From CAZLHO01 sp964559455 (GTDB lineage Bacteria; Krumholzibacteriota; Krumholzibacteriia; LZORAL124-64-63), in NCBI GenBank assembly GCA_964559455.1, contig CAZLHO010000020.1, forward strand, positions 1 to 48,439: 48,439 nt of DNA, written 5' to 3'. Under the pieces are notes generated by a model, which saw only the letters and a list, made by a program, of their open reading frames with translations, did no database searches and was not told where the DNA came from. Made by a program: the position numbers and the translations under genes. Below, piece by piece: positions 24,175 to 33,085 of the stretch (positions are counted from its first letter, which is position 1; every line of letters begins with the position of its first letter).

Positions 24175-25353
24175 GTGACCGTCGACCCGGCCTCCGCTCC
24201 CGCCCATGTCTTCCTGTCCTGCGGCGAGGCCAGCGGCGACCGCTACGGCGCCGCCCTGGTGGCCGCCCTGCGCCGGCGGAACCCCGACCTGCGCTTCTCG
24301 GCCCTCGGCGGGGAGGCCCTGGCCGCCGCCGGCGTCGAGATCGTGGTCGATGCCGGACCGCTGGCCGTGATGGGCTTCGGCGAGATCGTGGCCGCCCTGC
24401 CGCGCCTGGCGGCGGCGCGCCGCCGCCTGCGCGCCCACCTGGCCGCCGGCGACGTCGATCTCTGCATCCCCATCGACTATCCCGGCTTCAACATGTCGCT
24501 GGCGCGAAGCGCCCGCCGGCTGGGCATCCCGGTCTTCTACCTGATCGCCCCGCAGCTCTGGGCCTGGGGCGGCTGGCGGTTGGGCAATCTGCGCCGCAGC
24601 GTGGACCGCCTGGGCGTCGTGCTGCCCTTCGAGGGCGAGTTCTTCTCGTCGCGGGGCGTGCCGGTCGCCGAGCTGGGGCACCCCCTGGTCGACGACTACC
24701 CCCACGACGCCACGGCGCGCAGCGCCCGCGCCCGGGAATCCCGCCTGGCCGACCGGTCGCGTCCCGTCGTCCTGGGGCTGCTGCCAGGCAGCCGCCGTCA
24801 GGAGACCTCGCGCCTGCTGCCGCTCTTCCTCGAGGCCCTGTCCCGACTGCGCTCCGCCGGACCCGCCCGCGGCTGGCGCCCGGTGGTCAGCGCCGGCGCC
24901 GGACTGCCCGACGACCTGGTGGACATGGCCAAGGCCGCCGGTTGCGCCGTCAGCCGCGCGCCCCTGCCGGAACTGCTGCCCGAACTCGATCTGGCGCTGG
25001 TCTGCAGCGGCACGGCCTCGCTCGAGACCGCCCTGGCCGGCGTGCCCCACGCGGTGGCCTACAGCACTTCCGGCTTCAACTACTGGCTGGCGCGTCGCCT
25101 GGTGAAGGTCGATCGCATCGGACTGGCCAACCTGGTCCTGGGCGAGGACGTCGTGCCCGAGTACATCCAGGGCGAGGCTACGCCCGCGGCCCTTTCCGGC
25201 GACCTCGTCGCCTGGCTGGCCGAGCCCCGTCGCCGCGCCGAATTCGCCGACCGGGTCGCTCGACTCCGCGAGCGGCTGGGCGGCGGCGGTTTCTGGGACC
25301 GGGCCGCCGCCGCGGTCCTCGCCTTCGCCTCCGGAGAGGCCGGGGGGAGGTGA
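24175..25353 (+). CDS. lpxB: Lipid-A-disaccharide synthase LpxB
   Basis: A GT-B glycosyltransferase joining lipid X and UDP-diacylglucosamine. The N-terminal signature SCGEASGDRYGAALVAAL matches the family's GE(P/A)SGD motif. FGEIVAALPRL, CIPIDYPGFNMSLA and IAPQLWAWG(G)WR are also typical. The C-terminal half has LPGSRRQE and the nucleotide-sugar region CSGTASLETALAGVPH. The 392 aa length is normal. The GTG start follows GAGGAGG. Confidence 0.95.
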   Translation: MTVDPASAPAHVFLSCGEASGDRYGAALVAALRRRNPDLRFSALGGEALAAAGVEIVVDAGPLAVMGFGEIVAALPRLAAARRRLRAHLAAGDVDLCIPIDYPGFNMSLARSARRLGIPVFYLIAPQLWAWGGWRLGNLRRSVDRLGVVLPFEGEFFSSRGVPVAELGHPLVDDYPHDATARSARARESRLADRSRPVVLGLLPGSRRQETSRLLPLFLEALSRLRSAGPARGWRPVVSAGAGLPDDLVDMAKAAGCAVSRAPLPELLPELDLALVCSGTASLETALAGVPHAVAYSTSGFNYWLARRLVKVDRIGLANLVLGEDVVPEYIQGEATPAALSGDLVAWLAEPRRRAEFADRVARLRERLGGGGFWDRAAAAVLAFASGEAGGR

Positions 25354-25357
25354 GACC

Positions 25358-25987
25358 GTGCGCTACCGCCACCTCCAGCCGTTGAAGCTGACCCTGGCGC
25401 CGCCGGCCTACGCCGTGGTCTCGCGGCTGATCCGGTTGGATCCGGCCGGCGCCGTCCCGCGACCGGGGCCGGTGATCTACGCCTGCCTGCATCGCGACAT
25501 CATCCCGTCGCTGCTCTACGTCCGTCCCGCCCGTCCCGCCCTGATGGTCAGCCGCAGCCCCGACGGCGACATCCTGATCCGCACCCTCGAACGCGAAGGC
25601 TTCGTCTTCGTCCGGGGCTCGACGGGGGCGGACGGCGGCGGCGCCTTCCTGCGGCTGCTGTCGCTGCTGCGGCGCGGCCGCAACGTCGGCCTGGCGGTCG
25701 ACGGGCCCCGCGGTCCCTTCGGCACGGTGCATGCCGGAGTGATCCGGCTCTCGTCCCTGGCCGGAGCGCCGATCGTTCCCCTGCGCTGCAGCCCGCGCCG
25801 ACACCTGGCCCTGGGGACCTGGGACCGGACGATCGTGCCCCTGCCGCTGAGCCGCGTGGACATCAGCGAGGGTGAGCCGCTGCAGGTGCCGGAGAAGCTG
25901 GACGCCGCCGGCGTCGCGTCGTGGAAGGCGCGGCTGCAGGAGGCGCTGGGCGTGCCCGTCGCCGTCGCCAGGGAGGCCCGGGCGTGA
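25358..25987 (+). CDS. DUF374 lysophospholipid acyltransferase-like protein
   Basis: A 209 aa protein with the DUF374 pattern: VFVRGSTGADGGGAFLRLL, then NVGLAVDGPRGPFGTVHAGVIRLSSLAGAPIVPL. These correspond to the RGSS..GG and DGPrGP motifs of this LpxL-like family, usually found beside lipid A genes. A possible acyltransferase motif is HRDIIPSLL. A late lipid A acylation role is likely from context but not proven. Elsewhere the Kdo transferase gene kdtA (waaA) often sits next to DUF374 and lpxK; here it is absent. The gene overlaps the lpxK start (GTGA). Confidence 0.82.
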   Translation: MRYRHLQPLKLTLAPPAYAVVSRLIRLDPAGAVPRPGPVIYACLHRDIIPSLLYVRPARPALMVSRSPDGDILIRTLEREGFVFVRGSTGADGGGAFLRLLSLLRRGRNVGLAVDGPRGPFGTVHAGVIRLSSLAGAPIVPLRCSPRRHLALGTWDRTIVPLPLSRVDISEGEPLQVPEKLDAAGVASWKARLQEALGVPVAVAREARA

Positions 25988-27087
25988 GCGGCCGACCGGC
26001 CATCCTCGACTGGCGGGGGCCGGCCGTCCGCGGCCTGTCGTCCCTCTGGGAACGCTGGGAGGCCGAGGAGCCGGAGTGGATCCGGGGCGCGGCGCGGCTG
26101 ACCGATCCCGTCCTCGACGCCCTGTTGGCGCGCCGTCTGCGGTCGCGGGGCCGTCCGCCCGCGCGGCCTTTCCTGATCTCCGTCGGCAACCTCGCCGCCG
26201 GCGGCACCGGCAAGACGCCGGTGGTGATCGACCTGGGGGAGACCCTGTCCCGCCGCGGGATCACCGGGGCCGTCGTCACCCGCGGTTACGGCGCCCGCCG
26301 CCCGTCGACGCGGGTCGTCGCCGCCGGTGACGGCGACGCCGGGGACGAGGCGCGCCTGATGGCGTCCCGCCTGCCCGCGTGGACCGTGGTCCAGGCTCCC
26401 CGCCGGGAGCACGGCGTGGTCGCCGCCCTGCGCGCCGCCCCCGACGCCGCGGTGATCGTGCTCGAGGATGCGCATCAGACGGCCGCAGTCGCCCGTCACC
26501 TCGACGTCCTGATCCTGGACCGCTGGCGCCTGGCGGACGGGCGCGTGGTCCCCGAGACCGGCCATCGTCTGCCCTGGGGACCCTATCGCGAAGGTCCCGC
26601 GGGCGCGGAGCGCGCCGCCTGCTGGCTGCTGTCCCTGGCGCAGGACGACGGCGACGTCGCGTTGCCGCCTCCCGGCGCCGGCCGCGAGATCCTGGCCTAC
26701 CGCCGCGGCGCCGTCTGCCCGGACCTGGATCTGCCGCCCGCCGGGAAGGCCTTCGCCGTGGTCTCGGGCATCGCCCGTCCCGAACGCTTCGAGGCCGAGT
26801 GCGCCCGCCTGGCCGGCGCCGCTCCCCGGCTCTGCGTGCGCTGCGCCGACCACGCCCGCTACGACGCCGCGACCGTCCGCGCCCTGCTGTCCGCCGGCGA
26901 GGCCCACGGCGCCGCCGCCTGGTTCGTCACCGAGAAGGACTGGATCAAGCTCCGCGACTGGTGGCCGCCCGCGGTGCCGGTCGCGGTCCCTTCCCTGATC
27001 CTCGACTGGACAGGCGGCCGGTCCCTTGCCGATCTTGTGGAGGCCCGCCTGCGCGGCGATCCCGGCGCGCGGCTGCGGCTTCCCTGA
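25984..27087 (+). CDS. lpxK: Tetraacyldisaccharide 4'-kinase LpxK, divergent motif
   Basis: LpxK phosphorylates the 4' position of the lipid A precursor at the inner membrane. The P-loop GGTGKTP is at about residues 72-78, followed by VVTRGYGARRP and AGDEARLMAS, all typical. The Walker B-like DDGxQH of the family is changed to EDAHQT (E161-T166), keeping only the second Asp and the Gln. The later catalytic-type His is kept in CADHARYD (H290). Length 367 aa. The GTG start overlaps the DUF374 gene. The function call is firm; the effect of the divergent motif is unknown. Confidence 0.88.
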   Translation: MSGRPAILDWRGPAVRGLSSLWERWEAEEPEWIRGAARLTDPVLDALLARRLRSRGRPPARPFLISVGNLAAGGTGKTPVVIDLGETLSRRGITGAVVTRGYGARRPSTRVVAAGDGDAGDEARLMASRLPAWTVVQAPRREHGVVAALRAAPDAAVIVLEDAHQTAAVARHLDVLILDRWRLADGRVVPETGHRLPWGPYREGPAGAERAACWLLSLAQDDGDVALPPPGAGREILAYRRGAVCPDLDLPPAGKAFAVVSGIARPERFEAECARLAGAAPRLCVRCADHARYDAATVRALLSAGEAHGAAAWFVTEKDWIKLRDWWPPAVPVAVPSLILDWTGGRSLADLVEARLRGDPGARLRLP

Positions 27088-27097
27088 GGAGGGCGTC

Positions 27098-28762
27098 ATG
27101 TTCGTTTCGGATCCAGTCCAGAGCCGTTTCCTGGTCGTCGGATCGGGCATCGCCGGTCTGCAGTTCGCCCTGCTGGCCTCGGCGCACGGCGAGGTGCGCG
27201 TGGCCACCAAGAAGGAATCCAAGGAGAGCAACACGAACTACGCCCAGGGCGGGATCGCCGCCGTCCTGTCGCCGCTGGACGACTTCGAGCTGCACGTCAG
27301 CGACACCGTGCGCGCCGGAGACGGGCTCTGCCGCGAGGACGTGATCCGCGGCATGGTCGCCGCCGCGCCCCGGCTGATCGAGCGCCTGCTGGACTACGGC
27401 GTGCCCTTCTCGCGGGAAAGCGAGGACGACGCGCAGGCCCCCTTCTCGCTGGGCCGCGAGGGCGGCCACTCCCGCCACCGCATCGTCCATGCCGGCGACC
27501 TGACCGGACGCGAGCTGGAGCGCTGCATGCTCGAGGCCTGCCGCGCCGATCCCGCGATCACCATCGACGAGAACCACATGGGCCTGGACCTGATCCTGGG
27601 CTGCGACCTGGGCTACGACGGCGAAGACGGCCGCCGGGTCGTCGGCTGCTGGATCCTGGACCGCGAGACGCTGGCCCGCCGGCCCTACCTCGCCGACGTC
27701 GTGGTTCTGGCCACCGGCGGCTGCGGCAAGGTCTACGCCTACACCTCGAACCCCGACATCGCGACCGGCGACGGGCTGGCCATGGCCTGCCGCGCCGGCG
27801 CCACGCTCTGCAACCTGGAGTTCGTCCAGTTCCACCCGACCTGCCTCTTCCATCCCGAGGCCAAGAGCTTCCTGATCTCCGAGGCCGTGCGCGGCGAGGG
27901 CGCCTGGCTGGTGAACGAGAAGGGCGAACGCTTCATGGAGCGCTACCATCCGATGCGGGAGCTGGCGCCCCGCGACGTCGTGGCGCGGGCCATCGACCAG
28001 GAGATGAAGCTCTCGGGCGCGGCCTGCGTCTACCTGGACCTGCGCCACCTGCCCCGCGAAAGGGTGGAGAAGCGCTTCCCGAATCTCTGCGCCACCTGCG
28101 CCCGCTTCGGCATCGACATGCCCGGCGAGCCGGTGCCCGTGGTGCCCGCCGCCCATTACGAATGCGGCGGCGTGCGCACCGACGCCGGGGCCCGCACCGA
28201 CATCCCCGGCCTGCTGGCGATCGGGGAGGTGGCCTCGACGGGCGTCCACGGCGGCAACCGCCTGGCCAGCAACTCCCTGCTCGAGGCCCTCTACTTCGCC
28301 GAGACCGCCGCCGCGACCGCCGCGGCCGCCTCCCGCTTCTTCGGTCCCGACCGCCCCGTCGTGCCGCCCCGGGACATCCTGGCCGCCGCGAACGAGCGGC
28401 CCTCCGAGGCGGTGGTCCTGGAGCACGACTGGGACGTCGTGCGCCGCGTGATGTGGGACTACGTGGGGATCGTCCGCAGCGACAGCCGCCTGGGCATCGC
28501 GCGCAACCGCATCCGCAGCATCCGCGGCACCGTGGAGCAGCAGTACCGCCAGAGCCCGCCCAGTCCGGACCTGGTCGAGCTGCGCAACATCGCCCTGGTG
28601 GCCGAGCTGATCATCCTCTGCGCCCAGTCCCGCCGCGAGAGCCGCGGCCTGCACTACACGCTGGATCATCCCGCCAAGGATCCCGATCCGCCGCGCGACA
28701 CCTGCGTGGCCCCCGGCGGCGATCTGTCGCCCTTCATGCCGCCGGCCCGGGACGTGTCGTGA
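27098..28762 (+). CDS. nadB: L-aspartate oxidase
   Basis: A FAD enzyme that oxidises L-aspartate to iminoaspartate, the first step of de novo NAD synthesis. The Rossmann motif VVGSGIAGLQFALLAS is at the N-terminus. NTNYAQGGIAAVLSPLDD, GREGGHSRHRIVHAGDLTG, LEFVQFHPTCLF, SEAVRGEGAWLVNEKGERFM and HYECGGVRTD are all NadB hallmarks. Length 554 aa. The ATG has GAGGAGG upstream. nadA and nadC are not nearby. The stop overlaps the following methyltransferase gene, so NAD and thiol genes are co-transcribed. Confidence 0.95.
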   Translation: MFVSDPVQSRFLVVGSGIAGLQFALLASAHGEVRVATKKESKESNTNYAQGGIAAVLSPLDDFELHVSDTVRAGDGLCREDVIRGMVAAAPRLIERLLDYGVPFSRESEDDAQAPFSLGREGGHSRHRIVHAGDLTGRELERCMLEACRADPAITIDENHMGLDLILGCDLGYDGEDGRRVVGCWILDRETLARRPYLADVVVLATGGCGKVYAYTSNPDIATGDGLAMACRAGATLCNLEFVQFHPTCLFHPEAKSFLISEAVRGEGAWLVNEKGERFMERYHPMRELAPRDVVARAIDQEMKLSGAACVYLDLRHLPRERVEKRFPNLCATCARFGIDMPGEPVPVVPAAHYECGGVRTDAGARTDIPGLLAIGEVASTGVHGGNRLASNSLLEALYFAETAAATAAAASRFFGPDRPVVPPRDILAAANERPSEAVVLEHDWDVVRRVMWDYVGIVRSDSRLGIARNRIRSIRGTVEQQYRQSPPSPDLVELRNIALVAELIILCAQSRRESRGLHYTLDHPAKDPDPPRDTCVAPGGDLSPFMPPARDVS

Positions 28763-29574
28763 CGCCGCCGCGCGACTCCGCCCCGGATTGGTTCACGACG
28801 GCTTTCGGCGCCCACTACCTGGCCCTCTACAGCCACCGGGACGAGGACGAGGCCCGCGCCTGCGTGGCCGTGCTCGACGCCCTGCGTCCCCTGGCGCCCG
28901 GCCCCCTGCTGGACCTGGGCTGCGGCGCCGGCCGTCATCTGCCGTTTTTGGCCGAGCGCGGCGCGGCCGGGCTGGGCCTGGATCTCTCGGCCTCCCTGCT
29001 GGCGGATGCGGTCCGGCGCCGCGACGGCCCGGCGGCGGTTTTCCCGCTGGTGCGCGGCGACATGCGCCGCCTGCCCCTGGGCGACGCCACGGTGAGCGGC
29101 GTGCTCTCGCTGTTCACGGCCTTCGGATATTTCGGAAGGCTGGCCGCCCATCGTGATATGGTCGGCGAGATCGCCCGCGTGCTGCGTCCCGGCGGGCACT
29201 GGTACCTGGACTACCTGAACCCGTCGCTGGTGCGCGCCGAACTGGCCGGACGCAGCGATGCGCGCCGACGCGACGTGGGGCCCTGCCGGGTCGACGAGAC
29301 CCGGTCGCTGTCCGGCGACGGCGCGACGGTGCGCAAGCAGGTCCGGCTGAGCCCCCTGCCGGGACGCGAGACCGAAGCGGCCGCCGCGGGCGTCCCCGCG
29401 TCGGGCCTGGCCTACACCGAGAGCGTGGCCCTGTTCTCGGTCGCCGAACTGCAGGTCCTGGCCGCCGACCACGGCCTCGACCTGGCCGCGGCGGCGGGCG
29501 GCTACGGCGGCGAACCCTTCGTCGAAGCGGAATCGCCCCGCTGGATCCTGGTCTTCCGCCGTCGGGAAGGATGA
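28759..29574 (+). CDS. SAM-dependent methyltransferase, candidate bacillithiol N-methyltransferase
   Basis: A class I methyltransferase of 271 aa. The SAM-binding motif I is LLDLGCGAGRHLPFLAERGA, followed by GLDLSASLLADAV and a motif around VRGDMRRLPLGDATVSGVLSLFTAFGYF. Its start overlaps nadB (GTGA) and its stop overlaps the bshC start (ATGA). It is thus placed for translational coupling with the three bacillithiol genes. A SAM methyltransferase called NmbA is known, from memory, to make N-methyl-bacillithiol in green sulfur bacteria. Context makes the same role here a good inference, but the sequence alone shows only the fold. Confidence 0.82.
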   Translation: MTPPRDSAPDWFTTAFGAHYLALYSHRDEDEARACVAVLDALRPLAPGPLLDLGCGAGRHLPFLAERGAAGLGLDLSASLLADAVRRRDGPAAVFPLVRGDMRRLPLGDATVSGVLSLFTAFGYFGRLAAHRDMVGEIARVLRPGGHWYLDYLNPSLVRAELAGRSDARRRDVGPCRVDETRSLSGDGATVRKQVRLSPLPGRETEAAAAGVPASGLAYTESVALFSVAELQVLAADHGLDLAAAAGGYGGEPFVEAESPRWILVFRRREG

Positions 29575-31103
29575 AGATGATCGCGTCGACTCACGGGATA
29601 CCGCTGGCCGACCTGCCGGGCTTCGGGAAGCTGGCTCGGGACTGGCTCGGCGGCGGCGGCGGGGTCGCCGATGCGGCCGCCGCCCGCCGCGATTTCCTGG
29701 CGGCGCCCGACGAGCCCGCGGCCCCGGCCTGGCGCGACGACGCCTGGGTCGAGGGCTGGCTGGCGGATCTGGACGCCGACATGCCGGACCCGGAGTCGCG
29801 TCGCGCGGCGGCGGTCAATATCGCCCTGCTGCGCGCGGGCCGCGCCCGCGTCGTGGTCACCGGCCAGCAGCCCGGCTTCCTGGGCGGTCCTCTCTACACG
29901 CTGTACAAGGCGGCGGCCGCGGTGGCTTACGCCAAGGCCCGCACCGCCGCCGGGCGGCCGACCGTGCCGCTCTTCTGGTTCGGGGACGACGACGACGACC
30001 TGCGCGAGGCCTTCGCCCCTCGCCTCTACGATCCCCGGCGCCGGACCTTCCTGAAGGCGCGTCACCCCGCCGCCGATCCGGGCGCGATGGTGGGCGCGGC
30101 GCCGGCAGCCTGGGGGGCGGGCGCCGCCGCCTGGCTGGCCGAGCGGCGCGACCGCAACGCCTTGGCCGACGATCTCGGCCGCATCTGGCGCGCGGGCGTC
30201 GACGGCGCGTCACCCGACTGGGGGCGCCTGCAGCGGCGAGCCTTGATGCGCCTGCTGCCCGGCAGCGGGCTGATCGCCGTCTCCGGCAACGACGGCCGGC
30301 TGCACGCCCTGGCCGCCCCGCTCTACGCGGAGCACGGCGGCCGCCGCACCGAGTTGGCCGCTCTGGCGTCGGCGCGCGGCCGGGAGCTGGTCGATCTGGG
30401 CTATCACGCCCAGCTGGCCGATCCCGCGCTGGAGCATCCGGTCTGGCGTGTCGAAGGCGGGCGCCGCCGCCCCCTGGACGGTCCGGGCGCCGCGGCCTGC
30501 CCGCCGGAAGCGCGTCGCGCCGGGGTCGCCCTGCGCGCCCTGGTTCAGGATTGGCTCTTCCGTCCCGCCGCCGTGGTGGTGGGTCCGGGCGAGCAGGCCT
30601 ACCTTGAACAGCTGCGGCCCGTCCACGAGGCCCTGGGCGTGCCGCGGCCGCCGCTGCTGCCGCGGCTCTTCGCGCGGCTGACCACCGATCCCGAACGCGA
30701 CGCGCGGGCGTCCGCCTCCCCGGAACCCCGCCAGTCGGCGCGGCGGGCGATGACGGGCCTGGTCGAGGCGCTGGCCGCGGGCCTCGTCCGGACCGAGGGA
30801 TGGACCGACGCGCGCGCGGCGGAGCTGGCCGGGGAAGTGGGCGCCGCCTGGGAGCGGGATCTGGCTCGGCGCCTGTCCGCCGCCCGCGGCGCGGCGCCCC
30901 GCGGCGAGCCGTGGGAGGATCCGCCGGGAGCGCGTCAGGAACGGCAACTGGCCGTCGGCTGGGCCGCCGCCCTCTGGGGCGACGACCTGCCGCGCGCCTG
31001 CCTGGATGCGGCGGCGAGCGCCTTCGTCGCCGGAGGCGCGGGGGAGTGGCGCGACATGCTGATGACCGTGCCGCCCCTGCACGAATCGAAGGAGAGCGCG
31101 TGA
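29571..31103 (+). CDS. bshC: Bacillithiol synthase BshC (putative cysteine ligase)
   Basis: BshC adds cysteine to glucosaminyl-malate in the last step of bacillithiol synthesis. The diagnostic segment VVTGQQPGFLGGPLYTLYKAA is present near residue 95, followed by VPLFWFGDDDDDLREAF in place of the usual PVFW..(E)DHD. The C-terminal half carries VVGPGEQAYLEQLRPVHEALGV and PPLLPRLFARL, also typical. Length is 510 aa. The start lies behind GGGAAGG and overlaps the methyltransferase stop; the stop overlaps bshB1. Confidence 0.92.
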   Translation: MKMIASTHGIPLADLPGFGKLARDWLGGGGGVADAAAARRDFLAAPDEPAAPAWRDDAWVEGWLADLDADMPDPESRRAAAVNIALLRAGRARVVVTGQQPGFLGGPLYTLYKAAAAVAYAKARTAAGRPTVPLFWFGDDDDDLREAFAPRLYDPRRRTFLKARHPAADPGAMVGAAPAAWGAGAAAWLAERRDRNALADDLGRIWRAGVDGASPDWGRLQRRALMRLLPGSGLIAVSGNDGRLHALAAPLYAEHGGRRTELAALASARGRELVDLGYHAQLADPALEHPVWRVEGGRRRPLDGPGAAACPPEARRAGVALRALVQDWLFRPAAVVVGPGEQAYLEQLRPVHEALGVPRPPLLPRLFARLTTDPERDARASASPEPRQSARRAMTGLVEALAAGLVRTEGWTDARAAELAGEVGAAWERDLARRLSAARGAAPRGEPWEDPPGARQERQLAVGWAAALWGDDLPRACLDAAASAFVAGGAGEWRDMLMTVPPLHESKESA

Positions 31104-31867
31104 ACCTCGAAGGACCCGGCTGCGACCTGCTCTGCGTCTGTCCCCACACCGACGACGCCGAGATCGCCCTGGGCGGCACCCTGCGGCTGTTGGCCGACCG
31201 GGGCCGCCGCGTCTGGGTGGCCGACCTCACCCGCGGCGAACTGGGCTCCAACGGCAGTCCCGACGAGCGCTGGGCCGAGGCCGCCCGCGCCTCGGCCGTG
31301 CTGGGCCTGGCCGGTCGGTTGCAGCTCGACTTTCCCGATGGCTTCGTCTCGGCCGAGGACCCGGAGCAGGTCGCCGGGCTGAGCATGCTGATCCGGTCGC
31401 TGCGCCCGCGCTGGCTGGTCTCCGCGCCCACGCCGCGCCGGCACCCCGACCACCGGGCCGTCGTCGCGCTCGCGGCCAAGGCCGCTTTCATGGCCCGTCT
31501 GGCCGCCTACGCGCCGCCGCCGCCCGCGCCGCGGCTGTGGCCCGCCGACGCCGACCTGCCGGCGGCGGCTGCCCGCTGGGCCGTCGAGGCCGTCTTCTCG
31601 GTCTGCCCCCCGGACGAGGCGCCGGACCTGATCTTCGACATCGGCGGCGTCTGGGAGGCCAAGCGCGAGGCCCTGGCCTGCTACGCCACCCAGTTCACGC
31701 CCGCGCCCGGGGCGCGGCCGACGATGATCAACGATCCCGCCTTCCTGGAGGAAGTGGAGCGCCGCGCGCGAGGCTGGGGCTTCCGGGCCGGCGTCGAAAA
31801 AGCCGAGGCCCTGCGCACCGACGCCGCCCCGGTGCTGACCGATCTTCCCGAGGAGCGTTGGGCATGA
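31100..31867 (+). CDS. bshB1: Bacillithiol deacetylase BshB1
   Basis: A zinc-dependent PIG-L/LmbE-family enzyme that deacetylates GlcNAc-malate. The metal motif is CPHTDDAEIALGGTL, with HTDD instead of the commoner HPDD. The BshB1-type segment VADLTRGELGSNGSPDERWAEAA and then LQLDFPDGFV follow. The second metal His lies in RRHPDHRAVV. Length 255 aa. It overlaps bshC at its start and bshA at its end, completing the pathway. Confidence 0.93.
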   Translation: MNLEGPGCDLLCVCPHTDDAEIALGGTLRLLADRGRRVWVADLTRGELGSNGSPDERWAEAARASAVLGLAGRLQLDFPDGFVSAEDPEQVAGLSMLIRSLRPRWLVSAPTPRRHPDHRAVVALAAKAAFMARLAAYAPPPPAPRLWPADADLPAAAARWAVEAVFSVCPPDEAPDLIFDIGGVWEAKREALACYATQFTPAPGARPTMINDPAFLEEVERRARGWGFRAGVEKAEALRTDAAPVLTDLPEERWA

Positions 31868-33009
31868 GCAGTCTTCCGTCCGTGGGCATCACCTGCCACC
31901 CGACCCAGGGCGGCAGCGGCATCGTGGCGACCGAGCTGGGCTTGGCGCTGGCCCGTTCGGGCTGCGAGGTGCACTTCATCTCCAGCGCCCTGCCCATGCG
32001 CTTGACGGGCACCGAGGATTGTTGCCGGCGGGTGGACTTCCACCGGGTCGAGGCGCCCACCTATCCCGTCTTCCAGCACCCGCCCTACACGCTGTCGCTG
32101 GCCACGAAGCTCTGCGAGGTGGCCCAGGCCCACGACCTGGACATCCTGCACGCCCACTACGCCATCCCGCACGCCGCCAGCGCTTTCCTGGCCTGCGAGA
32201 TGCTGGGCGACAAGGCGCCGCGCACCGTCACGACCCTGCACGGCACGGACATCACGCTGGTCGGCCAGGAGCCGTCCTTCTTCCCGATCACCCGCTTCGT
32301 CATCGACCGCAGCGACGCCGTGACCGCGGTCAGCGAATTCCTGCGGGACGAGACCGAGAGCGTCTTCGGCGTGACCCGCGACATCGAGGTGATCCCCAAC
32401 TTCGTGGACGTGGAGCGCTTTCGGCCGCGTGAGGACGCCGAGCAGCGGGCCCGTTTCGCGTCGCCGGACGAGAAGCTCCTGGTCCACGCCTCGAACTACC
32501 GCAAGGTGAAGAACGTCTCGGCGGTGGTCGAGGTCTTCGCGCGCGTCGCCGAGCGGCTGCCCTGCCGCCTGCTGCTGATGGGGGACGGGCCGGAACTGGC
32601 GACGGCCGATCGTCACGCCGTCGCCCTGGGCGTCGAGGATCGCGTCATTCACCTGGGTCGGGTCGACCGCCTGGAGGAGCTGCTGCCGCTGGCCGACCTG
32701 CTCCTGCTGCCGTCGCGCCACGAGTCCTTCGGCCTGGTCGCCCTCGAGGCCCTGGCCTGCGGGACGCCCGTCGTGGCCACGAACCGCGGCGGAACCCGGG
32801 AATTCCTGATCTCCGGGGAGCACGGCTTCCTCTGCGACCCCGAGGATGTCGAGGGCATGGCCGCCGCCGCGCTGCGCCTGCTCGAAAACCCCGATTTCCA
32901 CCGACGTTGCGCCGAAGCCGGGCGGCGGCGCGCGGTGACCGATTTCACCGCCGAGAAGGTGGTGGCCCGTTATCTGGCCCTCTACGAGCGGCTGCTGGCC
33001 GACCGCTGA
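31864..33009 (+). CDS. bshA: N-acetyl-alpha-D-glucosaminyl-L-malate synthase BshA
   Basis: A GT4 glycosyltransferase making GlcNAc-malate from UDP-GlcNAc and L-malate, the first bacillithiol step. The N-terminus GITCHPTQGGSGIVATELGLAL is the BshA signature, followed by HFISSALPMRL and LHAHYAIPHAASAF. The GT4 C-terminal domain has LLMGDGPE and the EX7E-type ESFGLVALEALACGTPVV. Length 381 aa. ATGA overlap with bshB1; last gene of the operon. Confidence 0.95.
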   Translation: MSSLPSVGITCHPTQGGSGIVATELGLALARSGCEVHFISSALPMRLTGTEDCCRRVDFHRVEAPTYPVFQHPPYTLSLATKLCEVAQAHDLDILHAHYAIPHAASAFLACEMLGDKAPRTVTTLHGTDITLVGQEPSFFPITRFVIDRSDAVTAVSEFLRDETESVFGVTRDIEVIPNFVDVERFRPREDAEQRARFASPDEKLLVHASNYRKVKNVSAVVEVFARVAERLPCRLLLMGDGPELATADRHAVALGVEDRVIHLGRVDRLEELLPLADLLLLPSRHESFGLVALEALACGTPVVATNRGGTREFLISGEHGFLCDPEDVEGMAAAALRLLENPDFHRRCAEAGRRRAVTDFTAEKVVARYLALYERLLADR

Positions 33010-33021
33010 TCGCGAAGCCTG

Positions 33022-33050
33022 TTGACAGCAGGGGCCGATTTTCTCATTCT
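33022..33050 (+). promoter_or_regulatory. Possible promoter upstream of the 33.1 kb gene
   Basis: A perfect -35 box TTGACA (33022-33027) lies just past bshA. Seventeen bases later the hexamer is only CATTCT (33045-33050), a weak -10 box; TAGGCT at 33050 is better but the spacing would be 22. The position between two transcription units supports a promoter. Confidence 0.4.
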
Positions 33051-33085
33051 AGGCTCAGTTTCAGACCCGACGCGGAGGAGCCGCC

